Positions 8,890 through 18,783 of a stretch of DNA of 63,006 nucleotides are shown piece by piece. The stretch spans positions 1 through 63,006 of the forward strand of contig JANXYO010000121.1 in assembly GCA_025356015.1 (NCBI GenBank). The letters run 5' to 3'. Made by a program: the position numbers and the translations under genes. Numbering within the stretch: position 1 is the first letter of the stretch; every line of letters starts with the position of its first letter. This stretch comes from Spirochaetaceae bacterium. GTDB taxonomy: Bacteria > Spirochaetota > Spirochaetia > Treponematales > Rectinemataceae. A model generated the notes under the pieces. It saw only the letters and a program-made list of their open reading frames with translations. It searched no databases and had not been told where the DNA came from.

Positions 8890-10215
8890 ATGGCTGAGGC
8901 CTTCGTTCCCGTGGCACTCGGCGCTCGTGCGGGCCTGGGGCTTGGGAAGCCTCATCACGCCAGGATCCAGTTCTACGCCGCGCGGGAATTCCTCTTCAGT
9001 TTCTCGGTCTGCTTCCTCTTCTTTTTCGCAGTCTTCTTCGTGAACCAGATCCTCCTCATGGCCGAGGACATCCTCTCGAAGAAGGCCCCCTTCCGCGATG
9101 TCATGCTCCTCCTTGTATACGCGATGCCCTCTGTGATCGCGATGTCCTTCCCTTTCGCCTCCCTCGTGGGCGCCCTAATGGCCGTGGGCAGGCTGGCCTC
9201 GGACAACGAGATCCTCGCCCTCATGGCCTCGGGGGTCCCGTCAAGAAAGGCCTTCCTCCCTTTCGCGATCCTTGGCCTGGTCTTCTCCATCGCGTCCTTC
9301 ACGATGAACGACTACTTCCTGCCCCTCGGCACTATCGAGTTCGGCAAGCTGTACCGGAAACTCATAAGCTCGACCCCGGCCCTCGAGCTCAAGCCCTGGT
9401 CGGTGAAGCGCTACGCCGATGTGGCCGTGGTCACCGGGGAACAGGTCGGGAACGAGATGCGCAACCTCCTCGTCTTCGACCATGGAAGCGAGGGCAACGC
9501 CCGCGTAATCTCGGCCGAGGTCGCGCGCCTCATTTCCGGAAGCGATACGGGCGAGGTGATACTCCATCTCGAGGGGGTCTGGTACCAGACCATCAAGCGC
9601 GACCAGAGCGATCGCTTTGAGTGGGCCCAAGCGAAGACGATGGACTACAGGTTCTCCACGAAGCAGAGCGGAGACGAATCGATCTCCATCGGGCCCCGCG
9701 AGATGGCTTCGGTCGACCTGGCCAGGGTGATACGGGAGAAGCAGGCCATCCTTGACGAAAGGCGCCTTAAGCGTGAGTACGACCTCGCTTCGGCCCGTGC
9801 CGCCCTCGAGGACCGCTATGACGAGGACCTGGTCGCCGGCCTGCCCTGGGCCAACGCCGCCGAGCGCAGCGGACCGCGTATCTCGGCGGTCAGGTCCTTC
9901 GGCCCCGCGCCCCCCGAGGACAGGACCCTCCAGGTCTATACCCTCGAGCTCTACAAGAAATACTCGATACCTTTCGGGGCCCTGTGCTTTGTCGTCCTCG
10001 CCTTCCCGCTAGGCCTGACGGCGCGGCGCTCGGGGAGGGCAGTGGGCTTCGGCCTGGGCATACTCATAGCGGTGCTCTATTGGGCCATGCTTCTGGGCGG
10101 CCAGACCCTCGGCACGAGGCTCGGCTGGTCGCCCTTCTGGGCCATGTGGGCTCCCAATGCTTTCGTCCTCCTCGTCGGCTCCCTGCTCTGGCTTCGCCGG
10201 ATCGGGCGGGGATAG
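8890..10215 (+). CDS. lptF: LptF/LptG-family permease (LptF-like)
   Basis: LptF and LptG are the transmembrane halves of the ABC exporter that extracts lipopolysaccharide or a similar glycolipid from the inner membrane. The 441-residue protein has three N-terminal membrane helices, the family segment MPSVIAMSFPFASLVGALMA near 80, a periplasmic jellyroll domain (about 160-340), and three C-terminal helices with the typical FPLGL(T/S)ARRSGRA loop. It lies directly before the lptG-like gene. Whether this organism makes true LPS is not shown here. Confidence 0.88.
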   Translation: MAEAFVPVALGARAGLGLGKPHHARIQFYAAREFLFSFSVCFLFFFAVFFVNQILLMAEDILSKKAPFRDVMLLLVYAMPSVIAMSFPFASLVGALMAVGRLASDNEILALMASGVPSRKAFLPFAILGLVFSIASFTMNDYFLPLGTIEFGKLYRKLISSTPALELKPWSVKRYADVAVVTGEQVGNEMRNLLVFDHGSEGNARVISAEVARLISGSDTGEVILHLEGVWYQTIKRDQSDRFEWAQAKTMDYRFSTKQSGDESISIGPREMASVDLARVIREKQAILDERRLKREYDLASARAALEDRYDEDLVAGLPWANAAERSGPRISAVRSFGPAPPEDRTLQVYTLELYKKYSIPFGALCFVVLAFPLGLTARRSGRAVGFGLGILIAVLYWAMLLGGQTLGTRLGWSPFWAMWAPNAFVLLVGSLLWLRRIGRG

Positions 10216-10224
10216 GGAGGATCG

Positions 10225-11310
10225 ATGCGCCGCGCGACGATACTGAGGGTCTACCTCGTCCGCCAGTTCTTGCCAGCCTTCGGGGCGGCCCTGGTCCTGT
10301 TCGCCCTCATCCTCGAGCTCGTCGACCTCTTCACGAATCTCTGGCGCTACCTTGCCCTCGACGCCCCCCTGCTCGCCGTGCTCAAGATCCTTCTCCTCTA
10401 CCTTCCTTCGAGCATCTCAAACGCCCTCCCGATCGCCCTCCTGTTCGCGGTCTCCTTTAGCCTCGGATCCCTGTATGCGGGAAACGAGCTCGGCGTGATT
10501 TTTGGCTCGGGGATCTCCCTCGCCCAGTTCATGGCCCCCCTATTCTTCCTATCTGCCATCCTCTCACTTGCTTCCTTCTTCTTCGACGACAGGGTCGTGC
10601 TCCCGACCCTCCGGGAGAAGAATCGGCTTTCGCGGGAGCTCCTCAAGCAGAGGGTCTCCTTGAGCAACGCCGACCTCGCGGTGATCTCCCGGGACGGCCG
10701 TGTCGTCTATCGGGCTGAATACTACGACGACTCCGGTCCTGTACTTTCGGGTGTGACGGTCATGGAGAGGGACGACAGGGGCGCTCCGACAGCCAGGATC
10801 GAGGCGGCGAGCGCGCGTTGGGAAGCCGGGAGATGGGTGTTCAGCCGCGTCAGGCGTTTCGAGAGGCTAAGCTCGGGCTCATGGACGGAGCAGGCCTTTG
10901 GCAGCTGGGTCGGGGAGGGCCTCGACGAGGGGCCAGAGGCCTTTCGCAGCCAGAACAGGGACCTATCGGAACTCGCATCGAGCGAGCTGAAGACCTATGT
11001 CGCCTTCCTCAGGAAGGCTGGCCTGCCCTTCGCGGCCGCCCTCGCCGAGGACCACAAGCGCTTCTCCTTCGCATTCACTCCCATGATAGTCGTCCTGCTC
11101 GCGGGATCAGTCGGGGGACGGTTCAGGAAGAACGTCCTCCTCGCATGCCTCCTGTCGAGCCTCCTGGTCGCGACGGCCTTCTATGTCGCGCAGATGATAT
11201 CCATGCTTTTCGCGAAGACCGGGGTCATCGATCCCCGCGCGGGAGCCTGGGCGCCCCTCTTCCTTTTTGCGGTCGGGGGTATCTTTTTATTCCGTACGGC
11301 CAGGACCTAG
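10225..11310 (+). CDS. lptG: LptF/LptG-family permease (LptG-like)
   Basis: This is the second permease of the pair, 361 residues, with N-terminal helices around RVYLVRQFLPAFGAALVLFALILELVD (read in part), the family loop LPSSISNALPIALLFAVSFSLGSLYAGNE, a periplasmic middle domain and C-terminal helices. The ATG at 10225 follows a GGGAGGA ribosome-binding site. Adjacent lptF and lptG genes are the normal arrangement; the ATPase LptB is not in this window. The assignment of F versus G follows gene order only. Confidence 0.85.
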   Translation: MRRATILRVYLVRQFLPAFGAALVLFALILELVDLFTNLWRYLALDAPLLAVLKILLLYLPSSISNALPIALLFAVSFSLGSLYAGNELGVIFGSGISLAQFMAPLFFLSAILSLASFFFDDRVVLPTLREKNRLSRELLKQRVSLSNADLAVISRDGRVVYRAEYYDDSGPVLSGVTVMERDDRGAPTARIEAASARWEAGRWVFSRVRRFERLSSGSWTEQAFGSWVGEGLDEGPEAFRSQNRDLSELASSELKTYVAFLRKAGLPFAAALAEDHKRFSFAFTPMIVVLLAGSVGGRFRKNVLLACLLSSLLVATAFYVAQMISMLFAKTGVIDPRAGAWAPLFLFAVGGIFLFRTART

Positions 11311-11321
11311 GACAAGGTCCT
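11302..11321 (+). other. Hairpin between lptG and tgt
   Basis: AGGACCT (11302-11308) and AGGTCCT (11315-11321) make a 7-bp stem with a 6-base loop that spans the lptG stop codon. Only TTAGA follows, so termination would be weak at best. Confidence 0.35.
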
Positions 11322-11349
11322 TTAGATGCCGCGAGAAAGGTCGCTTTGA

Positions 11350-12450
11350 ATGGCAAGTTCACCGATTTTCACACCCGCCATCAGCTCGAGGACGAGCCGG
11401 GCGAGGACCGGCTTCATAAGCCTTCCCCATGGCCGGGTGGAGACCCCCGCCTTCATGCCCGTGGGCACGAACGCGACCGTCAAGGCGATAGGGGCCGAGG
11501 CCCTCGCTGAGATCGGCTTCAAGATCATCCTCGCCAACACCTACCACCTCTTCCTGAGACCTGGTCCCGATGTCGTCCGCGAGGCGGGCGGCCTTCACGG
11601 CTTCTCCGGATGGAAGGGCAACTTCCTCACGGATTCCGGTGGCTACCAGGTTTTTTCCCTCGCCCCCTTTCGCAAGCTTTCCGAGGAGGGTGTGAAATTC
11701 CGGTCCCACATCGACGGAGCCGCCCTCTTCCTGTCCCCCGAGCTGGCCGTCGACATCCAGACGGCGCTCAACAGCGACATCCAGATGCAGCTTGACGTCT
11801 GCACTCCCTGGGGAGCCGAGGAGAAGGAAGCAAAGAAGGCCCTGAGGCTCACCTCGGAATGGGCAAGACGGGCCAAGGTCCGCTGGCTTGAGCAGAGAGG
11901 GGAGGGCTACCGTGGCGAGCTCTTCGGCATCGTGCAGGGCAACTTCTACAAGAGCCTCCGGGAGCAGAGCGTGGAGGAGATCCTCAGCTTCGACCTTCCT
12001 GGTGTGGCCATTGGCGGCCTTTCCGTCGGTGAACCCTACGATGTCTTCGCCGAGCACCTCGCCCATTGCGCAGCCCTCCTGCCCGAGGACAAACCCCGCT
12101 ACCTCATGGGAATAGGCACGCCCGATTACATCCTCGAGGCTGTGGAGAATGGCATCGACATCTTCGACTGCGTCTTCCCGACGCGGACGGCGAGGAACGG
12201 CCTGCTTTTCACGTCCTTTGGACCCCTCGCGATCAAGAAGGCCCAGTACGAGCGCGATTTCTCTCCGCCCGACCCGAGCTGCGGCTGCAGGGTCTGCAGG
12301 GGGCACAGCAGGGCCTACCTACGGCACCTCTTCAAGAGCGGGGAGATCCTCTACGCGATGCTCGCGACCTACCACAACCTGTACTTCCTCAATGACCTCG
12401 TTCGCAAGATACGCTACAGTATCCAGATAGGTAAATTCGAGAGCTTCTAG
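11350..12450 (+). CDS. tgt: tRNA-guanine(34) transglycosylase
   Basis: Bacterial Tgt exchanges the wobble guanine of Asp, Asn, His and Tyr tRNAs for preQ1 on the way to queuosine. The 366-residue protein has TDSGGYQVFSL (substrate-binding Asp), the nucleophile region FDCVFPTRTARNG, and the zinc site CGCRVCRGHSRAYLRHL with a following His. All catalytic elements appear intact. It closes the plus-strand run that begins with infB. Queuosine-dependent tRNA-His is present further right in the window. Confidence 0.96.
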   Translation: MASSPIFTPAISSRTSRARTGFISLPHGRVETPAFMPVGTNATVKAIGAEALAEIGFKIILANTYHLFLRPGPDVVREAGGLHGFSGWKGNFLTDSGGYQVFSLAPFRKLSEEGVKFRSHIDGAALFLSPELAVDIQTALNSDIQMQLDVCTPWGAEEKEAKKALRLTSEWARRAKVRWLEQRGEGYRGELFGIVQGNFYKSLREQSVEEILSFDLPGVAIGGLSVGEPYDVFAEHLAHCAALLPEDKPRYLMGIGTPDYILEAVENGIDIFDCVFPTRTARNGLLFTSFGPLAIKKAQYERDFSPPDPSCGCRVCRGHSRAYLRHLFKSGEILYAMLATYHNLYFLNDLVRKIRYSIQIGKFESF

Positions 12451-12521
12451 CTTTCATTCCTGGCTAGCTACCGCGGAGCGGCCCTCGAGAGCCCACCGTC
12501 TTCCTAGAGAGGAGCTTGCCC

Positions 12522-13916
12522 ATGAGACTCCCTGGCCGCAAGGCTTCCGACGCGTTTCTGGCCGCCCTCATCCTTGTCGCCCTGTGGGGCTCACCGGCCT
12601 TCTCCCAGACCGCACCCGAGCCGCCCGCAGCGGGCCCAGGCCCCGCAGCCACGGTGACGCCCGAGGCATCGGAAAACGCCCGCCGGGACACGATCCGCTA
12701 TGGTATCGACACCGAGGTGATCAGCCTTCTCGGCGACCTGGGTGGGGATAAGGAGGGACGCTACAATGCCGATCTCCTGGACCTCATGGAAAGGACCCGG
12801 AGCGTCAAGCTCAGGCAGTCGATACTGGATTTCCTCGCCACCCTCGAATGGAAGGGCGCGGAGGCAATGGCCCTGAAGCTCGTCGAGCAGAGGGACCAGG
12901 AGGATCCTGGCCTCGTCGCCTCGGCGCTTTCCTACCTCGCCGTGGTCGGGTCGCATGAGGCCCTGCGCTTCGCGAAGGACCTCGTCAAGGAAGACAACAA
13001 GAAGATGCTCGGGCCCCTCATGAAGCTCATGGGTCGTGCGGGGGGGCCGGACGAGGAGGAACTCCTCCTATCCTGGTTCGAGGGGGATTCGATCGCCGAC
13101 AACCTTCGCGAGGAAGCCGTGAGGGCCCTCGGCGAGATAGGCTCAGCCAAGGCCGCGAAGCGCCTCGGCGAGATCGCGGCCGACGGCGCGAGGAGCAAGG
13201 GCCTGCGCATGCTTGCCTGCGAGGCCCTCGGCAAGATCAAGGACCCCGCCACCCTTGCTAACCTCACGAAGGCAGCGAATGGGGAAGACCCCAACGTGCG
13301 AACCTCTGCGGTCGAGGCTCTGAGCGCCTTCCAGAGGCCCGATTCCGATGCCCTGATTGTCGAGGCCCTCAGGGATTCCTATGTGAAGGTGAGGTTAGCG
13401 GCATGCAAGGGTGTGGGGATCAGGCTCATCGCCTCGGCCCTGCCCATCCTGCGCTACAAGGCCGCCAGCGATCCGGAGAAGGCGGTGCGCACCGAGGCAT
13501 TCAAGAGCCTTGCCCTCTTGGGCGGCGAGGCCTTTGCCTTCCTGCGCGAGAGGATGGACGATCCGAAGGAGACCCAGGCATTCCGGGTCCTCTGCTTCGG
13601 CCTCCTGGCCCGCAAGGATCCTTCATCCTCGAGGCCGGCCCTGGAAGCGCGTCTGGCGGCCGAATCAGCATCGAAGGACAGGAGCATGCTCACCCTTCTC
13701 GCCCGGGAGATAGCGAATGCCGACGACGCACCGGGGGCGGGAAGCCTCGTCAGGATCCTGCTCTCTGACAAGGACTATCTCATCAGGATCGCCGGAGTCG
13801 AGTGGATACGGAAGAACAAGGCAAGCTCCTTCAAAGCCGATCTCGAGCGGCTCGCGAAGGAGGACCCTGCTGAGATGATCAGGAAAAGGGCGGCGGCGAG
13901 CCTCTCCGGCCTTTAG
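12522..13916 (+). CDS. Secreted HEAT-repeat protein
   Basis: This 464-residue protein begins with a signal peptide (RKASDAFLAALILVALWGSPAFSQ). The rest is built of repeated helix pairs with HEAT/PBS-lyase character (for example EEAVRALGEIGSAKAAKRLGE and RTEAFKSLALLGGEAFAFL). Such solenoids bind other proteins; no enzymatic motif is present. ATG 12522 is chosen because GAGAGGAG (12507-12514) sits 7 bases ahead of it, while the in-frame TTG at 12516 is too close. Its stop overlaps that of the convergent vWA gene by four bases. Its role is unknown, probably periplasmic scaffolding. Confidence 0.8.
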   Translation: MRLPGRKASDAFLAALILVALWGSPAFSQTAPEPPAAGPGPAATVTPEASENARRDTIRYGIDTEVISLLGDLGGDKEGRYNADLLDLMERTRSVKLRQSILDFLATLEWKGAEAMALKLVEQRDQEDPGLVASALSYLAVVGSHEALRFAKDLVKEDNKKMLGPLMKLMGRAGGPDEEELLLSWFEGDSIADNLREEAVRALGEIGSAKAAKRLGEIAADGARSKGLRMLACEALGKIKDPATLANLTKAANGEDPNVRTSAVEALSAFQRPDSDALIVEALRDSYVKVRLAACKGVGIRLIASALPILRYKAASDPEKAVRTEAFKSLALLGGEAFAFLRERMDDPKETQAFRVLCFGLLARKDPSSSRPALEARLAAESASKDRSMLTLLAREIANADDAPGAGSLVRILLSDKDYLIRIAGVEWIRKNKASSFKADLERLAKEDPAEMIRKRAAASLSGL

Positions 13917-15997
13917 ACCTCGCCCTCCCTGAAGAGGCCCGGTGCCTCGATGCAGTGCAGGAGGCGGTTGATTCGGGCCTCGGGCCGCTCGTGGCGGACA
14001 AAGCGCAGGGTGAGGGGATAGCCTCCCGCGCCGATCATCTTGATGTCCTTGCCGAGGCAGCGCTCGATAGGACCGCCCGAGCCGGGGAAGAGCTCGGCGC
14101 GGAGCGGCACGAGGGTAAGATCCTCTCCATCATAGTGCAGTTCGGCGATGCGCTGGGGCACAGGGACCAGGAAGACCAGGAAGTCGCTCCGTGCCCCGCC
14201 CAGGTTCTTCGATGTGCCCGCTTGCAGGGTATGCACGTTCCTCGTGCCGATGTTGGGATTCTGTTCCTCGACCCTGAGCTCTATCTCGACGCTGCCAGGA
14301 CGGATGACTCGTGGAGCGTATGCTCCCGAGACCGTCGCAGGAAGCCTTGCCGCGGACTTCTTTTCCTCGCGGCTCGCGGCCGCCGGGGCCTGTCTCCTGC
14401 CCGCTGCCTCGGCCAGCAAAGCGGCCGAGCGTTCGGCCTCGGCCCTCTTCGCGGCCGCCATGGATTCTGCCGCCTCGGCAACTGCCCGATCCCTTTCCTT
14501 GGCATCGGCCTTGGCGCGGGCGCTCGCCGTGAGAAGCTCGCCTTCCGGCCTCGCCCCCGCATTTGCGATCGGCAAGGCCTGGCTCGGAGTCCCAGCGACG
14601 GGAGTCTCGGCCTTCCTTGCCGGGACAGCCTCGGCTCCCTGAGCCCGCGCTTCCTTTCCCTTTGCATTTGGCTGGGCCGCAGCCGCAGGGGCTGGGCTGG
14701 TCTCCGCTCTCTGGCCCGCCGCGGTCTTGCGTCCCGAGGCCTGGGCGGCCGCGGGCATCGAGCTGCCTGAGCTTTCTCGGACGGCAGCGACGACGGGTTC
14801 GGCCGCCCTGCGCGGAAGCCTGCGGAGGAAGAGGATGGCCGCGAGGACAAGCGCGAGGCCGATGACCAGGAGAAGGGCGAAGAGGGCCAGCCTCGCGCTC
14901 GAACGGAAGAGGGCGGCGAGGGGGGAGCGCTCGAGGTCGAGCGAGAGTTCCCCGCTCTGCGGGCTGGTCCTAATGCCGTTTGCGAAATAAAGCTCGATGC
15001 CCAGCCGCTGCTCGCCGGTCGCGAGGGAATCCGGCAGCTCTACAGGGACTGACATGGTTCCGCTCTTGCCTGGTGCCAGGCTGAGGAAGGCCTTCTTCGA
15101 GAGAATGTCCAGGTCGCCGAACCTCACCCTGTCAAGCTCGAGGCCGAGCTGGGACTGGGAGGAATTGGTGACCTTCAAGGGGAAGGAGAAGGCGTACTCG
15201 TGCTTGCCCAGATGGGGAGGGAACTCGACGCTTGGCAGGGAGAGGCTCTTGCGCGCGAGCTCTGCCTTCGTATCGGCTGAGAACTCCGAAACATCGGCAC
15301 CGAGGGCCTTGGCCGCGCTGTCGACCCAGGAGGTTCCCGCCTTCGCCTCCGAGCCCGTGGGCTGGGGGACGGCTCCCGCCTTGGTCGGCTTCGCTGCCGC
15401 GCCAGGGGCCCCCGCCCCGGGGATAGCGAAGGGCAGCTTGATGAAGTGGACGGGCCAGCCCTGGGCACGGATCTTGGAGGCGATCGACTCGATCTCCGAT
15501 CCAACCTTTTCGGGGGCATAGCCGAAGGTAGGGCTACCGGGAGGAGGATTGTGCACGCCGTCGGTTATGACGATGGCGACCTTCTGCCTGCTTTCCGGCA
15601 GGTCGGCCAGATACTGATAGAGGTAGTTGAGCGCGCCGATGAAATCGGTGTAGCGCGCGAGGGGATACAGGAGGTAGAGCCTCCCGAGGACGGATTTGAC
15701 ATCGCGCTCGTCGACCATCCGCTGGGATATCTCGACCTGGGCCATGTCACCGAAGCTCAGGAGGTGAAAGGTGTCTCCGTATCTCAGGAAGTCGCGGACC
15801 ACGGAGGTGACGACGAAGTCGCTGACATCCTGGAAATAGGGCAGGGTGCTCTGCGACAGGTCGAGGAGGACCACGACGTCCGCGGCGTCCTGCTCGCCTC
15901 CGAAGGTCGGAGCCACGGCCCTCGCCGACTGCGGTACCAGTGCGAGGGCGGCGATCAGTAGGGCCACCGCCACTATCGATTTTGAATGAAGGCCCAT
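13913..15997 (-). CDS. Membrane-anchored vWA-domain protein
   Basis: The 694-residue protein starts with a signal peptide (SIVAVALLIAALALVPQSARA). A von Willebrand A domain follows (about 38-200) with an intact metal site: DLSQS (DxSxS), a Thr in ARYTDF, and ITDG. A beta-rich segment comes next, then one membrane helix near 368-392 (LALFALLLVIGLALVLAAIL), a long Ala/Glu-rich linker (about 400-560), and a beta-sandwich C-terminal domain. The vWA domain is therefore outside the cytoplasm and the C-terminal domain inside, which would suit a sensor or a complex-assembly factor. A strong GAGGGAGGGG lies before the ATG. No MoxR ATPase is adjacent, so the classical MoxR-vWA pairing is not seen. Confidence 0.78.
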   Translation of the reverse strand: MGLHSKSIVAVALLIAALALVPQSARAVAPTFGGEQDAADVVVLLDLSQSTLPYFQDVSDFVVTSVVRDFLRYGDTFHLLSFGDMAQVEISQRMVDERDVKSVLGRLYLLYPLARYTDFIGALNYLYQYLADLPESRQKVAIVITDGVHNPPPGSPTFGYAPEKVGSEIESIASKIRAQGWPVHFIKLPFAIPGAGAPGAAAKPTKAGAVPQPTGSEAKAGTSWVDSAAKALGADVSEFSADTKAELARKSLSLPSVEFPPHLGKHEYAFSFPLKVTNSSQSQLGLELDRVRFGDLDILSKKAFLSLAPGKSGTMSVPVELPDSLATGEQRLGIELYFANGIRTSPQSGELSLDLERSPLAALFRSSARLALFALLLVIGLALVLAAILFLRRLPRRAAEPVVAAVRESSGSSMPAAAQASGRKTAAGQRAETSPAPAAAAQPNAKGKEARAQGAEAVPARKAETPVAGTPSQALPIANAGARPEGELLTASARAKADAKERDRAVAEAAESMAAAKRAEAERSAALLAEAAGRRQAPAAASREEKKSAARLPATVSGAYAPRVIRPGSVEIELRVEEQNPNIGTRNVHTLQAGTSKNLGGARSDFLVFLVPVPQRIAELHYDGEDLTLVPLRAELFPGSGGPIERCLGKDIKMIGAGGYPLTLRFVRHERPEARINRLLHCIEAPGLFREGEV

Positions 15998-16084
15998 CCG
16001 CCCCTCCCTCTTTCGAGGCGATCACCCGCCCTGTCCCGCTCCCAGGGGGAGCACAAGGATGGGCGGGCACGCACGTCTATGGAA

Positions 16085-18769
16085 TCAGAGCTTGGCAACC
16101 TCGATGCGCTCGACCTTGTACTGGAACTTGCGCTCATGTATCAAGAAGGTCAGCTGCTCCCCGGGCTTGTGATTGAGGAGCTTTTTGCCCAGTGGCGAGA
16201 GGTAGGAAATGATGTTGTTCGAGGGATCGGACTCCCAGGGACCCAGAATCGTGTAGGACTCGCCCTCGCCGGTCAGCTCGTTCACCAGGGTGACCACGGT
16301 TCCGAAGGATACCTTGTTCGGGGTCACTGTCGACTTGTCAAAGAGCTGGGCGCGCTCGATCTCGTTCTTGAGCTTGGCGACCTTGGAGTTCAGCTCGTCC
16401 TGCTTTTCCTTCGCGGCCTTGTACTCGGCGTTCTCCCTGAGGTCACCCAGGGAGAGGGCATAGGCGATTTCCTTCTGGTTGATGGGGACCTCGACATCGA
16501 GGATCTCGACGAGGAGGCGCTGCTTCTCCTCGTACTTCTCCGCGGTGACCATGAGGCCCCGCGAGACCACTTGCTTCTCCTCCTCGCCGCCGAAATGGAA
16601 CTCGGGCCACTTCTCCATGATCTTGCGGCGCAGGGTGAGCTTGATCGCGGGGTCGAGGTCCTTGACCTCGCTCACCAGGGTGTAGACCCGCTCGATCGTC
16701 TCGGGGCGGGACTCCACAAGGAAGGTCTCGAGGGTGTTGTCCTTGAAGAGGATGGTCTGGACCTGCTTGTTGATCTTCCGGTTCTCTGTGGTGTCGCGGT
16801 GGCTCTCTATCTCCTTGTAGGAGATGTCGAGGATGTGCACGAGGGTGATCAGGATCTTCTCAAAGGACAGGCCGAGCTCGGAGAACCAGCTCTCGTCCTT
16901 GAGGTTCTTGACCACCCAGATGAAGGCCTCGCGGTGGTCGCGGTAGTTTTCCACGACATCGAGGACCATGCGCTTGAGCCTGTCCTCGTGGCCGGCGGCC
17001 CTGAGGGTCTCGAGCATGGGAGCCGAGAGGGAGTAGGGGAAGATCCGGATGAAGACGTCGGGCCACTCGGGCACGAAGTTCTTGATGTGCTGGAGGAAGG
17101 AGCGGCGAAGCTCGGCGTCCTTGATGCCGTCATAGATCGAGACCGGGTCGTCGATCTCCTCGAAGAGCTCGGCGAAGCCCAGGGTGACGGCGCTCTTGAG
17201 GTGGGCGTACTTGGCCGCGAGCTCCTTGAGGAGGAGGTAGGCCGCGACCACCGTCTCGTTGACGACCTGGTAGGAGCGCACGAAACCGGTGAAGAAGGCG
17301 AGGATCTCGGAGAAGAATTCGGAGTCGGGCTCGCCGGACTCGAGGAAGTCGCGCAGGTACTGGACGCGCGAGAAGAAGCTCTTCTCGGCCTTGAACTGGT
17401 TGTAGACCTTCTCCTCGAAGGACAGGGGCCGGTCGCGGACGATGAAGGTAGAGATGTCGTCGGTGGCGTTTCCGAAAAGGGAGTCGGTCTTGAGGACCTC
17501 CCGCGCCTTCGAGCTCCACGAGTTCCACTCGCTCGCCGTCAGGATCGAGGGGACCAGCTCTGCCTTGATCTTCTTGAGGTCTGCCCTGTTCTCGAAGCTC
17601 TTGATGATCGTGCGAAGGGCCCAGGCCTGGTCGGTCTTCACCTTCTCGCGAAGCTTGTCCTTGGACCACACCGCCTTGAGGACCCAGATGTGGTCCTTCG
17701 AGAGTGTGGTGAGGCTGTCGATGGCCATCTTGAGGGACATCTTGTGGCCGCGGCTCTTCGCGAAATCGATGACGATCTCGTCGCCCTTGATGCTTGCGAT
17801 GCGGCCTATGTTCCAGGTGCGGTGGAAGACGAAGTTGCCGGCGTCAAAGGCTATGTGCTTCTCGAAGTCAGCCATCGCCTCGTGCATCGCCCGGTAGGAC
17901 TGGGTGATGTTCGAGAGGCGAATGTAGTCCTCGAGGTGGGAATGCTCCTTGTATTTGCCCTTGTAGCACTCGACGACCTCCTTGCGGAGGCTTGGGTTCT
18001 TCTCGTCGTAGTCGATGACCACCTTGAGTATGTCGAGGGCCGTGGTCCAGTCCTCGGCCGCCTTGTAGTGGCGGTAGAGGTCAAGCAGGAGTCCGGCGGC
18101 CTTGTCCTCCGATATCTGCTTCCCGATCTTGCGCTGCACGTGGAGGAAGAAATCGATGTCCTGGGGGCAGTACTCGATGAGCTTGTTCCAGATCTCCTTG
18201 ACGTTGGTCGAGAGGCCCTTGTTGATGTAGCGGTGGAGGGCCTTCTTGTAGAAGTCGATGGCCTCGTCGGTCTTGCCTTCCTTCTCCCGGCGCTCCGCGA
18301 GGGCCTTGACGATGTCGGCCTCCTCGTAGTCGACGCGGATGAGGCGTTCCCATATGGCGTACATCTCGTCGGGCTTGCCGTCGGCGTCGTAGCAGTCAGC
18401 GAGGCGGCGGAGGGCGGTGCGATTCTCGCCGTAGTCCAGGATGCGCTGGCAGATGAACTCGACGATGCCCCAGCGCTTGTTGTCCGCGAATATGTCAAGG
18501 AGGGATACAATCGCCGAGTCGTCGATCGCCTGGTGGATCAGGGAGATCACTCCCGAAAGATAGAGCGATATGACGCTCGTCTTCGTGTGGGAGAGGTGTT
18601 CGTCGCAGAGCGCCTTTATCTCGTCGATCGCCTTTTCCCGCGTCGCGTCTTGGACGAGGGCGTCGAGCTCCTTGAGGTTCGACACGGAGTAGGCGCTCAG
18701 GGCCGCCCGGGTCCATTTCTCCTCGTTGAGCATTCCCTGGACTTTCTGGGCGAGTTGCGATTCGGCCAT
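16085..18769 (-). CDS. greA: Long GreA-type transcription elongation factor
   Basis: GreA rescues backtracked RNA polymerase by stimulating transcript cleavage. Only the last 150 or so of 894 residues are GreA: a coiled coil with the GDLRENAEY motif near 770 carrying the acidic tip (D and E), followed by the FKBP-like C-terminal domain (SFGTVVTLVNELTGEGESYTILG). The first 740 residues are helical and TPR-like with many charged residues; no enzyme motif is seen. GreA proteins of about 900 residues are known in spirochaetes. It lies 14 bases after a TPR gene and has a GAGGAGA ribosome-binding site, so the two form an operon. Confidence 0.9.
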   Translation of the reverse strand: MAESQLAQKVQGMLNEEKWTRAALSAYSVSNLKELDALVQDATREKAIDEIKALCDEHLSHTKTSVISLYLSGVISLIHQAIDDSAIVSLLDIFADNKRWGIVEFICQRILDYGENRTALRRLADCYDADGKPDEMYAIWERLIRVDYEEADIVKALAERREKEGKTDEAIDFYKKALHRYINKGLSTNVKEIWNKLIEYCPQDIDFFLHVQRKIGKQISEDKAAGLLLDLYRHYKAAEDWTTALDILKVVIDYDEKNPSLRKEVVECYKGKYKEHSHLEDYIRLSNITQSYRAMHEAMADFEKHIAFDAGNFVFHRTWNIGRIASIKGDEIVIDFAKSRGHKMSLKMAIDSLTTLSKDHIWVLKAVWSKDKLREKVKTDQAWALRTIIKSFENRADLKKIKAELVPSILTASEWNSWSSKAREVLKTDSLFGNATDDISTFIVRDRPLSFEEKVYNQFKAEKSFFSRVQYLRDFLESGEPDSEFFSEILAFFTGFVRSYQVVNETVVAAYLLLKELAAKYAHLKSAVTLGFAELFEEIDDPVSIYDGIKDAELRRSFLQHIKNFVPEWPDVFIRIFPYSLSAPMLETLRAAGHEDRLKRMVLDVVENYRDHREAFIWVVKNLKDESWFSELGLSFEKILITLVHILDISYKEIESHRDTTENRKINKQVQTILFKDNTLETFLVESRPETIERVYTLVSEVKDLDPAIKLTLRRKIMEKWPEFHFGGEEEKQVVSRGLMVTAEKYEEKQRLLVEILDVEVPINQKEIAYALSLGDLRENAEYKAAKEKQDELNSKVAKLKNEIERAQLFDKSTVTPNKVSFGTVVTLVNELTGEGESYTILGPWESDPSNNIISYLSPLGKKLLNHKPGEQLTFLIHERKFQYKVERIEVAKL

Positions 18770-18783
18770 ATTGGTCTCCTCTT

